A stretch of 64,000 bases of DNA from Streptomyces sp. VRA16 Mangrove soil (GTDB lineage Bacteria; Actinomycetota; Actinomycetes; Streptomycetales; Streptomycetaceae), in NCBI RefSeq assembly GCF_017377775.1, contig NZ_JAFVLN010000011.1:124001-188000 (forward strand), given 5' to 3'. The position numbers and the translations under genes are program-made. This document shows, piece by piece, positions 37,484 through 46,174 of the stretch; position 1 is the stretch's first letter, and the number at the start of each line of letters is the position of its first letter. Under the pieces are notes generated by a model. The model saw only the letters and a list, made by a program, of their open reading frames with translations. It searched no databases and was not told the DNA's origin.

Positions 37484-39084
37484 GCGTCGGCGTGCAACAG
37501 CCCGTTCTGGGCGAGGAGTCGGAGCCCGAGGCGCGGGGGCGGGCCGACCGTCGCCGGGCCCGCGACGGCGCCGACGGGCCGCTCGCCGCGGCCCTCGTCC
37601 TGGTGCTGCCCACGCTCGTCGCGCTCGTACCGATCCTGCGCGGCATCGGCGAGCGGCAGCTGTGGCGCGACGAACACGCCACCTGGTGGGCGGCCACCCT
37701 GTCGGTCCACGACCTGAGCGTCCTGATCCGCACCATCGACGTCGTCTTCACCCCGTACTACCTGTGCATGCACGCCTGGGTGGCGGTCGCGGGCGACTCA
37801 CCGACCGCGCTGCGCATCCCGGGTGCCGCCGCGATGGCGCTCTCGGCGGGACTGCTCGGGCTGCTGGGGCGGCGGCTCTTCACGACGCGGGTCGGGCTCG
37901 TCGCCGGGCTCGCCTTCGCGGTGCTGCCGAGCGTGACGCGGTACGGGCAGGAGATCAGGCCCTACGCGTTCGCGGTCGCCGCCGTGCTGCTGTCGACGCT
38001 GCTCCTCGCACGGGCCCTGGACCGGCCCACCTTCAAGGTCTGGGTCGGCTACACCCTGTCCATCCCGCTCGTCGGCTGGAGCCATCTCGCCTCGCTCGCC
38101 GTGCTCGCCCCGCACCTCGTGATGATCCTCATCGCGCGCCGCGCGGGGGACCGGATCGTGGGCTGGGCGTACGCGGCCGCGGCCACGCTCGGCATGTGCT
38201 TCGTCATCCCGATGGCGATCCAGGGTTCGGGGCAGAGTGGGCAGATCGCCTGGAACAACCCCGTTTTCCAGGACCTCGTCGACTTCCCGAAGAACCTCTT
38301 CGGGGCCTGGCCCGTCGCGGTGCCCGTCATGACGCTCGCCGCGCTCGGGCTGTTCTTCGCGGGCCGCAGGGCGCTGCCGCTCGTCGTGTGGATCGTGCTG
38401 CCGCCGCTGGCCACGTACGTCACCGCGTCGAAGCTGCACCTGTTCCTGCCCCGCTATCTGTTGTTCACGCTGCCCGCGTGGGTGCTGCTCGCCGCCGTCG
38501 CGCTCTGCCGGATCGCGGGCCCGGTGGCCGGGGCGCGGGCCGGTGCGGGGGCGGTGGCGCGCAAGGGCCTCGCCCTGGTGCTGGCGTGCGCGGCCGTCGC
38601 GGGGCTCGCCTGGCAGGCGCTGCCCGGGATCCGTGACGCCCGCCGGCTGCCGGCCGGTGAGCCGGACTTCCGGGGCGCGGCGCGGATCATCGCCAAGGGG
38701 CAGAAGAAGGGCGACGGCATCGTCTTCAACGGGGTGATGGCCGAGCGCCGCGCCCTCGACTACGAGCTGCGCGACGACGCGGGGCGCCCGAAGGACGTCC
38801 TGATGTACCGCACCCCGCAGCAGCTCGGCTCGTTCGGCGCCGCCGAGTGCCCCAAGCCGGCCTCCTGCCTGGCCCGCACCGAGCGGCTGTGGCTGGTGGG
38901 CAGCACGTACGACGGCGACCCCTACGCGGGGATGCCGAAACCGACCAGGACCGCGCTCGACCGGAGCTTCCGCGTCGTGCGGACCGAGAAGCTGGAGAAC
39001 CTCCAGGTGCTTCTCATGGAGCGCACCCGCGGCACGTCCGGCAGCGCCGCCGACGGCGCGGGTGACCGCAAGGTGCACACCTGA
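37480..39084 (+). CDS. GT-C membrane glycosyltransferase (GT39-like)
   Basis: A second polytopic transferase, 534 residues, with about ten TM segments and the first-loop motif ERQLWRDEHATWW (Asp64-Glu65), plus YGQEIRPYAF, common in bacterial mannosyl/arabinosyl-type GT-C proteins. The C-terminal 180 residues form an external domain. The ATG overlaps the previous stop (ATGA), so both transferases are made in a fixed ratio. The donor would be polyprenyl-phosphate hexose from the downstream synthase. Confidence 0.75.
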   Translation: MSVGVQQPVLGEESEPEARGRADRRRARDGADGPLAAALVLVLPTLVALVPILRGIGERQLWRDEHATWWAATLSVHDLSVLIRTIDVVFTPYYLCMHAWVAVAGDSPTALRIPGAAAMALSAGLLGLLGRRLFTTRVGLVAGLAFAVLPSVTRYGQEIRPYAFAVAAVLLSTLLLARALDRPTFKVWVGYTLSIPLVGWSHLASLAVLAPHLVMILIARRAGDRIVGWAYAAAATLGMCFVIPMAIQGSGQSGQIAWNNPVFQDLVDFPKNLFGAWPVAVPVMTLAALGLFFAGRRALPLVVWIVLPPLATYVTASKLHLFLPRYLLFTLPAWVLLAAVALCRIAGPVAGARAGAGAVARKGLALVLACAAVAGLAWQALPGIRDARRLPAGEPDFRGAARIIAKGQKKGDGIVFNGVMAERRALDYELRDDAGRPKDVLMYRTPQQLGSFGAAECPKPASCLARTERLWLVGSTYDGDPYAGMPKPTRTALDRSFRVVRTEKLENLQVLLMERTRGTSGSAADGAGDRKVHT

Positions 39085-39118
39085 CGCCGCCGCACGGGCG
39101 GGGGAGGGGTGCATGACC

Positions 39119-39138
39119 CGGGGGCTGGGGAGCCCCCG
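39119..39138 (+). terminator. small hairpin inside the glycan cassette
   Basis: CGGGGGCT-GGGG-AGCCCCCG, a perfect 8-bp stem in the only non-coding gap (70 nt) of the cassette, 17 nt before the hexose synthase start. It could attenuate or protect the downstream mRNA. Confidence 0.4.
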
Positions 39139-39154
39139 GCAGGGAGGGGAAGAC

Positions 39155-39931
39155 ATGACGTACGCACCGGGCGGCCAGGGTCGGGGGAGACCCGCCGCCC
39201 CCGTCACCGTGGTGATGCCGACCTACAACGAGGCCGCGAGTCTGCCGCGCACCGCCGAGCTGGTGCTCGGGCAGCAGGTGCCGGATCTGCACCTCAAGGT
39301 CGTCGACGACTCCAGCCCGGACGGCACCGGGCGGATCGCCGAGGAGCTCGCCGAGAAGTACAACGCCGACGGGCGGCGCAGGATGAGCGTGCTGCACCGG
39401 GTGGAGAAGGACGGGCTCGGACGGGCGTACGCGGCCGGGATGAGCGCGGCGCTCGCCGAGGGGGCGGCGTACGTCGTGCAGATGGACGCCGACGGTTCGC
39501 ATCCCGCGGAAGCGCTCCCGCGGATGCTGGAGGCCGCGATCGAGGCCGACGCGGGGCTCGTGATCGGCAGCCGGTACGTGGCCGGGGGGTCGCTCGACGA
39601 GGAATGGGGCTGGCACCGCAAGGCGCTGTCGAAGTTCGCCAACGGCTACGCGCGCACCGTCCTGGGCACCCACCAGATCTCCGACATCACCGCCGGCTTC
39701 ACGATGTGGCGCGCGGACGTGCTCACGGCCGTCGACGTCCACTCGCTGGACAGCGCCGGCTATAGCTTCCAGGTGGAGCTGAAGTTCAAGGCCGTACGCG
39801 GTGGCTGCCAGGTCGTCGAGATCCCGATCCGGTTCGAGGAGCGGACCGAGGGCGTCTCCAAGATGAGCCTCGGCACCCAGATCGAGTCGGCCATGATCCC
39901 GCTGCGGCTGCGCCGCCGATACCGCCGATGA
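39155..39931 (+). CDS. polyprenyl-phosphate hexose synthase (DPM-like GT2)
   Basis: A cytosolic-face GT2 enzyme, 258 residues, like dolichol-phosphate-mannose synthase. MPTYNEA is at 21-27, VVDDSSPDGTG at 49-59, DADGSHP at 111-117, and IGSRYVAGGS with a C-terminal KMSL...E are typical. It would load mannose or another hexose from an NDP donor onto polyprenyl phosphate. The ATG at 39155 has GGGAGGGGA upstream. No C-terminal TM segments are present; GtrA follows as a separate gene with an ATGA overlap. Confidence 0.85.
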   Translation: MTYAPGGQGRGRPAAPVTVVMPTYNEAASLPRTAELVLGQQVPDLHLKVVDDSSPDGTGRIAEELAEKYNADGRRRMSVLHRVEKDGLGRAYAAGMSAALAEGAAYVVQMDADGSHPAEALPRMLEAAIEADAGLVIGSRYVAGGSLDEEWGWHRKALSKFANGYARTVLGTHQISDITAGFTMWRADVLTAVDVHSLDSAGYSFQVELKFKAVRGGCQVVEIPIRFEERTEGVSKMSLGTQIESAMIPLRLRRRYRR

Positions 39932-40497
39932 GCGGGCGGCACGGGGGCGCCCCGTCCGCACTGAGCAGGCTGTACGCCGAGATCGCCAAGTTCGGCGTGG
40001 TCGGGCTGCTCGGCATCGCCGTGAACCTCGCCGCGTTCAATCTGCTGCGCTGGGCCACGGATCTGCAGACGGTGCGCGCCAGTGTCGCCGCCACCGCGAT
40101 CGCGATCGTCGGGAACTACATCGGGTTCCGGTACTTCACGTACCGGGACCGGGAGTCGGCGGTCAGCCGGCGGCGCGAGATGGCCCTGTTCGCCTTCTTC
40201 AGCGCCGTCGGCCTGCTGATCGAGAACGGGGTGCTCTACGGGGCGACGTACGGGCTCGGCCTGCACGACGCCCTGTGGAGCAACTTCTCCAAGTTCACCG
40301 GGATCGGCGTCGCGACCCTGTTCCGCTTCTGGTCGTACCGCACCTGGGTCTTCCAGAAGGCCCCCCGGGCGGCCGCGGCCCCGGCGCACGGCTACGACAC
40401 GGCCGCCTTCGTGGAGTCGGTGGAGGAGACGCTGATGCTGAGGGTGCTCAGCCCGCCGTCGCCGCCGCCGAGGCCTGCGTCTCGCCGCGCCTCTTGA
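39928..40497 (+). CDS. GtrA-family flippase
   Basis: A four-TM GtrA-like protein, 189 residues (EIAKFGVVGLLGIAVNLAAFNLLRW.., GNYIGFRYFTYRDR.., FSKFTGIGVATLFRFWSYRTWVFQ), thought to flip polyprenyl-phosphate sugars across the membrane. This fits between the synthase upstream and the GT-C enzymes. The last 50 nt overlap the 3' end of the opposite-strand gene. The C-terminal 45 residues are Pro/Ala-rich and unconserved in type. Confidence 0.85.
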   Translation: MSGRHGGAPSALSRLYAEIAKFGVVGLLGIAVNLAAFNLLRWATDLQTVRASVAATAIAIVGNYIGFRYFTYRDRESAVSRRREMALFAFFSAVGLLIENGVLYGATYGLGLHDALWSNFSKFTGIGVATLFRFWSYRTWVFQKAPRAAAAPAHGYDTAAFVESVEETLMLRVLSPPSPPPRPASRRAS

Positions 40498-41302
40498 TCT
40501 GCTGGAACGTGTACTCCGTGGCGGCGTCACCGAGGGCGAACAGGGCGCTGTCCTGCTTCGTGGCGTTCGTGCCGTCCGTGTTGCCGCTGGTGGAGAAGTA
40601 GGTGTAGCGGCCGACGGAGTTGACGGTCTGGCGGCAGACCGACGTCCGGCAGAACGCGGGGACGCCGGAGCCGGGCAGAGCGACGATGCCGCCGTCGGAG
40701 TACTGGCTCTTCGCACGGGCCGCCTGGGCCTTGGTGCCGAAGACCGCCACTCCGACGGTGACGGCGTCGCCACCCTTGAAGTACGTGGCCCGGATGACCC
40801 GCGTGCAGTCGTTCTTCGCCAGTACCGTCACCACGCTCTTGGTCCCCACGGACTTGCAGTCCTGGGTGCTGGACGTGGCGCCCTTCTTGTAGACGGTGCC
40901 GCCGACGGTGAGCGTCTTGCCGGGGAAGAGGGTGTCCGCGCTGAGCGGCGCCGTGTCCTTGGCCGCGCTGTCGATGAAGTCGTTCGGGTCCAGCGGGGGC
41001 GGCGCGGAGGTCGGGGCGAAGGACGGCTCCTTCGTCTTCTCCGCGCTGGGGATGTCGGCGGAGCTCGGCAGCTGGTCGGCCGACTTGTTGCCGTCGTTGC
41101 CGCTCTTGTTCGCGGAGACGATGCCCCAGGCGACCGCCGAGCCGACGGCGAGCGTGGCCACGACGGCCCCGCCGATCAGCATCCAGCGCTTCTTGCGCGC
41201 CCGCGCCTCCGAGGCCTCGGCGAGCGCGGCCCAGTCCGGTGCGCCGCCGTTGCCACTCGTGCCACTGGGCCCCCACTGGGGTCCCCCCTGCCCGAAACTC
41301 AT
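40448..41302 (-). CDS. single-TM exported protein of unknown function
   Basis: A 284-residue protein: a Gly-rich cytoplasmic head, an Ala-rich helix, one TM segment (about 41-62), then an extracellular domain with four cysteines (QDC, NDC, FCRTSVC). The family is not recognised by name; the placement next to rplM suggests a conserved Streptomyces membrane protein. Start: ATG 41302 (MSFGQGG) lies 7 nt after a -10-like TAAGAT (41315-41310), suggesting a leaderless mRNA; ATG 41311 would fall inside that -10. It is divergent from rplM and convergent with gtrA. Confidence 0.7.
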   Translation of the reverse strand: MSFGQGGPQWGPSGTSGNGGAPDWAALAEASEARARKKRWMLIGGAVVATLAVGSAVAWGIVSANKSGNDGNKSADQLPSSADIPSAEKTKEPSFAPTSAPPPLDPNDFIDSAAKDTAPLSADTLFPGKTLTVGGTVYKKGATSSTQDCKSVGTKSVVTVLAKNDCTRVIRATYFKGGDAVTVGVAVFGTKAQAARAKSQYSDGGIVALPGSGVPAFCRTSVCRQTVNSVGRYTYFSTSGNTDGTNATKQDSALFALGDAATEYTFQQIKRRGETQASAAATAG

Positions 41303-41309
41303 GGGGCGC

Positions 41310-41315
41310 ATCTTA
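41310..41315 (-). promoter_or_regulatory. -10 element, likely leaderless start at 41302
   Basis: TAAGAT on the minus strand, 7 nt from the ATG. No matching -35. It partly faces the divergent rplM promoter at 41336-41365. Confidence 0.4.
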
Positions 41316-41335
41316 GACGGGGCGCCGACCGCGTT

Positions 41336-41365
41336 TTGACCCGTCCGGGTCGTCGCGGGTATCGT
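41336..41365 (+). promoter_or_regulatory. sigma-HrdB-type promoter of rplM-rpsI
   Basis: TTGACC (41336-41341), an 18-nt spacer, then TATCGT (41360-41365). Transcription would start near 41372, giving a leader of about 175 nt. Confidence 0.7.
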
Positions 41366-41495
41366 GCCTAGTCGTTATGTGTATTGGTTCGCTCATTCTC
41401 ATGTGAGTCGCCGGTACACGGGTTCCCTGGAGCAGTTACCAGTGGGCGGCATACGGGCGCTGAACCCGGCACTGTCGTCCCCAGCTGCACGATCG

Positions 41496-41532
41496 CTTCA
41501 GTGATGCCATTTTCAGCACCCATCCACTGAAG
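41496..41532 (+). promoter_or_regulatory. rplM leader hairpin next to the SD
   Basis: CTTCAGTGATG pairs with CATCCACTGAAG (41521-41532) with one bulged C; the 3' arm ends directly before the AAGAAGG Shine-Dalgarno (41533-41539). It is well placed for translational feedback by L13, which autoregulates this operon in E. coli. Confidence 0.45.
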
Positions 41533-41546
41533 AAGAAGGCTGCTAA

Positions 41547-41990
41547 GTGCGTACGTACAGCCCCAAGCCCGGCGATGTGACTCGCCAGTGGCACGTCATT
41601 GACGCGCAGGACGTCGTCCTGGGCCGTCTGGCCACCACTGCCGCGAACCTCCTCCGTGGCAAGCACAAGCCGACCTATGCCCCGCACATGGACATGGGCG
41701 ACTTCGTCATCATCATCAACGCCGACAAGGTTCACCTGTCCGGCAACAAGAAGACCCAGAAGCTGGCGTACCGCCACTCCGGCTTCCCGGGTGGTCTGCG
41801 CTCCGTCCGTTACGACGAGCTGCTGGCGAAGAACCCGGAGAAGGCCGTCGAGAAGGCCATCAAGGGCATGATCCCCAAGAACACCCTGGGCCGTCAGATG
41901 CTCTCGAAGCTGAAGGTCTACTCGGGCGACACGCACCCGCACGCTGCCCAGCAGCCGGTGCCGTTCGAGATCACCCAGGTCGCGCAGTAG
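41547..41990 (+). CDS. rplM: 50S ribosomal protein L13
   Basis: Early 50S assembly protein; 147 residues (RTYSPKPGDVTRQWHVIDAQDVVLGRLAT.., HKPTYAPHMDMGDFVIIINADK, GMIPKNTLGRQM). The GTG start is preceded by AAGG at 7 nt. rpsI follows 43 nt on. Confidence 0.97.
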   Translation: MRTYSPKPGDVTRQWHVIDAQDVVLGRLATTAANLLRGKHKPTYAPHMDMGDFVIIINADKVHLSGNKKTQKLAYRHSGFPGGLRSVRYDELLAKNPEKAVEKAIKGMIPKNTLGRQMLSKLKVYSGDTHPHAAQQPVPFEITQVAQ

Positions 41991-42033
41991 TTCCGGCCAC
42001 ACCCCTAAGACAGAAAAGAATCTGAGGAGCATC

Positions 42034-42555
42034 GTGGCCGAGACCACTGCCGAGACGCCGGTCGAAGAGACCGAGATCGTCGACGTCGAGAGCTACACCA
42101 CCGAGTCGGACGCGCCTGTCGAGGGCGAGTACACCTCGGAGTCCAACCCCGCCCGCTTCGGTGACCCGCAGCCGGCCGCCGGCCTGGGCCGTCGCAAGAA
42201 CGCCATCGCGCGCGTCCGCATCGTGCCGGGCACGGGCAAGTGGAAGGTCAACGGGCGCACGCTCGAGGACTACTTCCCGAACAAGGTCCACCAGCAGGAA
42301 GTCAACGAGCCCTTCAAGGTGCTCGAGCTCGACGGCCGCTACGACGTCATCGCCCGCATCTCGGGTGGCGGCGTCTCCGGCCAGGCCGGTGCCCTGCGTC
42401 TCGGTGTCGCCCGCGCGCTGAACGAGGCCGACGTGGACAACAACCGTCCGGCGCTCAAGAAGGCCGGTTACCTCAAGCGTGACGACCGTGCGGTCGAGCG
42501 CAAGAAGGCCGGTCTCAAGAAGGCCCGCAAGGCCCCGCAGTACAGCAAGCGCTAA
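42034..42555 (+). CDS. rpsI: 30S ribosomal protein S9 with acidic N-terminal extension
   Basis: Its C-terminal SKR tail touches P-site tRNA; here KAPQYSKR is intact. It has 173 residues; about 45 are an acidic N-terminal extension (ETPVEETEIVDVESYTTE) absent from most bacteria. The core begins GLGRRKNAIARVRIVPG. GTG start after GAGGAGCATC. Confidence 0.97.
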   Translation: MAETTAETPVEETEIVDVESYTTESDAPVEGEYTSESNPARFGDPQPAAGLGRRKNAIARVRIVPGTGKWKVNGRTLEDYFPNKVHQQEVNEPFKVLELDGRYDVIARISGGGVSGQAGALRLGVARALNEADVDNNRPALKKAGYLKRDDRAVERKKAGLKKARKAPQYSKR

Positions 42556-42583
42556 ATCTCGCTGCCTGCTTGTTTTTCCCGTT

Positions 42584-42616
42584 CGCCCCGGCGGCACATT
42601 GCGTGCTGCCGGGGCG
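42584..42616 (+). terminator. rpsI terminator
   Basis: A 13-bp stem with one G-U pair (42584-42596 with 42604-42616) and a 7-nt loop, 28 nt past rpsI, before glmM. Confidence 0.7.
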
Positions 42617-42657
42617 TTCGGCTTATGGACCATCTTTTTTCAGTTCGGAGGACACCA

Positions 42658-44016
42658 GTGGGACGACTCTTCGGCACGGACGGTGTGCGCGGTGTCGCCA
42701 ATGCGGACCTCACCGCCGAGATGGCCCTCGGCCTGTCGGTGGCCGCGGCGCACGTACTCGGTGAGGCGGGCAGCTTCGAGGGGCACCGTCCCGTGGCCGT
42801 GGTCGGCCGTGATCCGCGGGCCTCGGGCGAGTTCCTGGAGGCCGCGGTCGTCGCGGGCCTGGCCAGCGCGGGCGTCGACGTCCTGCGCGTCGGTGTGCTG
42901 CCCACCCCGGCGGTGGCGTATCTCACCGGCGCGTTGAACGCCGACCTCGGCGTGATGCTCTCCGCGAGCCACAACGCCATGCCGGACAACGGCATCAAGT
43001 TCCTCGCGCGCGGCGGCCACAAGCTGGACGACACGCTGGAGGAGCGCATCGAGTCGGTCTACGAGGAGCACCGCACCGGCGCCCCCTGGGACCGCCCGAC
43101 GGGGGCCGGCGTCGGCCGCGTGAAGTCGTACGACGAGGGACTCGACCAGTACATCGCCCACCTGGTGGGCGTCCTGCCGAACCGGCTCGACGGGCTGAAG
43201 ATCGTGCTCGACGAGGCGCACGGCGCCGCGTCCCGCGTCTCGCCCGAGGCGTTCACGCGGGCCGGGGCCGAGATCGTCACCATCGGCGCCGAGCCGGACG
43301 GGCTCAACATCAACGACGGCTGCGGCTCCACCCACCTGGACCTGCTGAAGGCCGCCGTCGTCGAGCAGAAGGCCGACTTCGGCATCGCGCACGACGGTGA
43401 CGCCGACCGCTGCCTGGCCGTGGACCACACCGGGTCCGAGGTCGACGGCGACCAGATCATGGCCGTGCTGTCGCTCGCGATGAAGGAGCGGGGCGCGCTG
43501 CGGCACGACACCGTTGTCGCGACCGTCATGTCGAACCTGGGGCTGAAGCTCGCCATGGAGCGCGCGGGCATCACGCTCGTGCAGACCGCGGTCGGCGACC
43601 GGTACGTCCTGGAGAACATGAAGGAGCACGGGTTCGCGCTCGGCGGTGAGCAGTCGGGGCACGTCATCGTGCTGGACCACGCCACCACCGGTGACGGCAC
43701 GCTCACCGGGCTGCTGCTCGCGGCGCGGGTCGCGCAGACCGGGCGTTCGCTCAAGGACCTCGCGTCCGTCATGGAGCGGCTGCCGCAGGTGCTCATCAAC
43801 GTCCCGGACGTCGACAAGTCCCGGGTGGGCTCGGCCCCGGAGATCGCCACCGCGGTGGCCGACGCGGAGCGGGAGCTCGGGTCGACCGGGCGGGTGCTGC
43901 TGCGTTCCTCGGGGACCGAGCCGCTGGTGCGCGTGATGGTCGAGGCCGCCGACATCGAGCAGGCCCGGTCCGTCGCGGGGCGGCTCGCCGATGTCGTGAA
44001 GTCGGCGCTGGGCTAG
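42658..44016 (+). CDS. glmM: phosphoglucosamine mutase
   Basis: Converts glucosamine-6-P to glucosamine-1-P for UDP-GlcNAc and peptidoglycan; 452 residues. It begins GRLFGTDGVRGVAN; the phosphoserine is Ser104 in LSASHNAMPDNG; the Mg2+ loop is DGDADRCLAVD; the sugar loop is GGEQSGHVI; and the phosphate loop is RSSGTEPLVRVM. GTG 42658 has GGAGG at 6 nt. glmS lies 2.5 kb downstream, so the two steps of the pathway are near each other. Its TAG is shared with the opposite gene. Confidence 0.97.
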   Translation: MGRLFGTDGVRGVANADLTAEMALGLSVAAAHVLGEAGSFEGHRPVAVVGRDPRASGEFLEAAVVAGLASAGVDVLRVGVLPTPAVAYLTGALNADLGVMLSASHNAMPDNGIKFLARGGHKLDDTLEERIESVYEEHRTGAPWDRPTGAGVGRVKSYDEGLDQYIAHLVGVLPNRLDGLKIVLDEAHGAASRVSPEAFTRAGAEIVTIGAEPDGLNINDGCGSTHLDLLKAAVVEQKADFGIAHDGDADRCLAVDHTGSEVDGDQIMAVLSLAMKERGALRHDTVVATVMSNLGLKLAMERAGITLVQTAVGDRYVLENMKEHGFALGGEQSGHVIVLDHATTGDGTLTGLLLAARVAQTGRSLKDLASVMERLPQVLINVPDVDKSRVGSAPEIATAVADAERELGSTGRVLLRSSGTEPLVRVMVEAADIEQARSVAGRLADVVKSALG

Positions 44017-44963
44017 GCCCCGGGGGCCGCTGCAGCCGTCGCCCTCTTCTTCCTGGCCCAGAACCACTTCTGGGCCAGGAGGGTCAGGGTGCCCGCCAGG
44101 ACGATGCCGAGCAGGTTCAGCAGGAGCTGTTCCGTCGAGCCCCACGCCTGGCGGTACTCGTCGTAGCTGAAGGCCACCGCCGCGTTCGCCGCCGCCGGGA
44201 CCGTCGTCACCGAGATGGCGACGCCGACCAGGGCGCCCGACTTCGCCGAGGTGAGCGAGAGGGTGCCCGCGGCGCCCGCGAGGACCGCCACCACGAACGA
44301 GAACCAGTCGGGGTTGTAGATGAAGCTGGTGTTCGGGCGGTCCGCCTCCACCTGGGCGTCGCTGAACAGGTGCACGGCGTCCATGAAGGCGCTGAAGCCC
44401 ACCGTCACCACCATCGACACCAGGAACCCGACCAGCAGCGCCACCAGTGAGCGCAGGGCCAGGCGCGGGGCGCGTCGCACCAGCGAGGTGCACAGACCCG
44501 CGACCGGGCCGAAGTCGGGGCCGACGGCCATCGCGCCGACGATCAGGATCGCGTTGTCGAGCACCACACCGCAGGCCGCGATCATGGTGGCGATCACCAT
44601 GAAGGCCAGATACGTCACCGAGAGCGTGGACTCCTCGTGCGTGGCGTCCGTCAGCTGCTCCCAGATGACCGCGTCCGCGCCCTCGCCCGGTGCGTCCTCC
44701 TCCGCCTTGTCGGCGCGCTGGGAGAGCGACAGGTCGATGTTCTCCACGGCGATCGAGCCGGACTCGTCGATGCCCAGCTCCCGCAGTCCCGCGATGAGCT
44801 CGTCCCCGGCCTCGCGGGCGACGTCGCACATCACGACGTCGCCCGCCGGGTTGCGGGCCGCGCCCGGCACCACCGCGAGATGCGTGGTGCCGACCGTCTT
44901 GTCGATCAGGCGCAGCACGTCGTCGGTCGTGTCGGGCGGGGTGATCAGACGCAGATGCAGCAT
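44013..44963 (-). CDS. DUF389 family membrane protein
   Basis: A 316-residue membrane protein: an N-terminal soluble domain (LHLRLITPPDTTDDVLRLIDKTVGTTHLAVVPGA) and a DUF389 (TIGR00341-like) hydrophobic domain with about six TM segments and the signature DNAILIVGAMAVGPDFGPVAGLC. Function unknown in the family. It starts 34 nt after coaA on the same strand, so probably one transcript. The terminal CTAG serves as stop for both this gene and glmM. Confidence 0.85.
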   Translation of the reverse strand: MLHLRLITPPDTTDDVLRLIDKTVGTTHLAVVPGAARNPAGDVVMCDVAREAGDELIAGLRELGIDESGSIAVENIDLSLSQRADKAEEDAPGEGADAVIWEQLTDATHEESTLSVTYLAFMVIATMIAACGVVLDNAILIVGAMAVGPDFGPVAGLCTSLVRRAPRLALRSLVALLVGFLVSMVVTVGFSAFMDAVHLFSDAQVEADRPNTSFIYNPDWFSFVVAVLAGAAGTLSLTSAKSGALVGVAISVTTVPAAANAAVAFSYDEYRQAWGSTEQLLLNLLGIVLAGTLTLLAQKWFWARKKRATAAAAPGA

Positions 44964-44997
44964 GACGCCTTTTTAACAGCAGCGGCAGGGTCGGCGA

Positions 44998-45996
44998 CTA
45001 GAGCTTGCGCAGACGCAGGCGCTGCACCTTGTGGTCGGGGCCCTTGGTGATGACGAGGCTCGCGCGGCCGCGCGTCGGCGCCACGTTCTCCAGCAGGTTG
45101 ACCTTGTTGACGGTGCGCCAGGTCGTGCGCGCGTAGTCGAGTGCCTCCTCCTCCGAGACCTGCGTGTACTTCTGGAAGTACGAGGACGGGTTCTGGAACG
45201 CCGTCGCGCGCAGCTTCTTGAAGCGGTTGAGGTACCAGCGCTGGATGTCCTCCTCGCGCGCGTCCACGTACACACTGAAGTCGAAGAAGTCCGCGAGGCC
45301 GACGCGGGTGCGGCCGTCCTTGCCGGGCAGGGCGGGCTGCAGCACGTTGATGCCCTCGACGATGAGGATGTCGGGGCGGCGCACCACAAGCCGCTCGTCC
45401 GGGACGATGTCGTAGATCAGGTGGGAGTAGACGGGGGCGGTGACCTCGTCCTTGCCCGCCTTGATGTCGGCGACGAACCGGGTCAGGGCCCGGCGGTCGT
45501 ACGACTCGGGGAAGCCCTTGCGCGACATCAGGCCGCGGGCCTGGAGCTCCTTGGTCGGCAGCAGGAAGCCGTCCGTCGTCACCCGCTCCACGCGCGGGTG
45601 CTCGGGCCAGCGCGACAGCAGGGCCTGCAGCAGTCGGGCCACGGTCGACTTGCCGACCGCCACCGACCCGGCGACTCCTATGACGAAGGGCGTGCCCGAC
45701 TGGGAGCCCTTCTTGCCGGCGTCGCCGAGGAAGGTGTTGAGCGCGCCGCGCAGGCCGTCGGTGGCGCCGACGTACAGGTTCAGGAGGCGGGAGAGCGGCA
45801 GATAGATGTCGCGGACCTCGTCGAGGTCGATGACGTCGCCGAGGCCGCGCAGCCGCTCCAGTTCCTCGGCGGTGAGCGGCAGCGGCGTCTTGTCGCGCAG
45901 GGCGCTCCACTCGGAGCGGGTGAGGTCGACGTAGGGAGTCGCCTCCGGCCGGTGCCGGTGGGCGCTCCGCAGGTTTTCGGAGACCGGTGAGATCAC
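44998..45996 (-). CDS. coaA: pantothenate kinase, type I
   Basis: First step of coenzyme A synthesis; 332 residues. P-loop GVAGSVAVGKST, followed by VTTDGFLLPT, MSRKGFPESYD, VEGINVLQ and the YLNRF-FQNPSSYF region. All are typical of bacterial PanK-I, which is feedback-inhibited by CoA. GTG at 45996. Divergent from the small gene at 46175. Confidence 0.96.
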   Translation of the reverse strand: MISPVSENLRSAHRHRPEATPYVDLTRSEWSALRDKTPLPLTAEELERLRGLGDVIDLDEVRDIYLPLSRLLNLYVGATDGLRGALNTFLGDAGKKGSQSGTPFVIGVAGSVAVGKSTVARLLQALLSRWPEHPRVERVTTDGFLLPTKELQARGLMSRKGFPESYDRRALTRFVADIKAGKDEVTAPVYSHLIYDIVPDERLVVRRPDILIVEGINVLQPALPGKDGRTRVGLADFFDFSVYVDAREEDIQRWYLNRFKKLRATAFQNPSSYFQKYTQVSEEEALDYARTTWRTVNKVNLLENVAPTRGRASLVITKGPDHKVQRLRLRKL

Positions 45997-46174
45997 AGTC
46001 CATTGTTACGGCTGTGTGGCGGGACGTGGAGGTGGGGTGCGTCACGCCGGGTGGTCCCACGGCGCCCGGCCGTCACAGCATGCGCACAGGTATGGACCCG
46101 GGGTGGAGGCGGCGATACGTTCCGGGGAGACCCGTGGGACGGAGCCGGTCCCGCGGGGCGGGAGGAAAGCCGCG

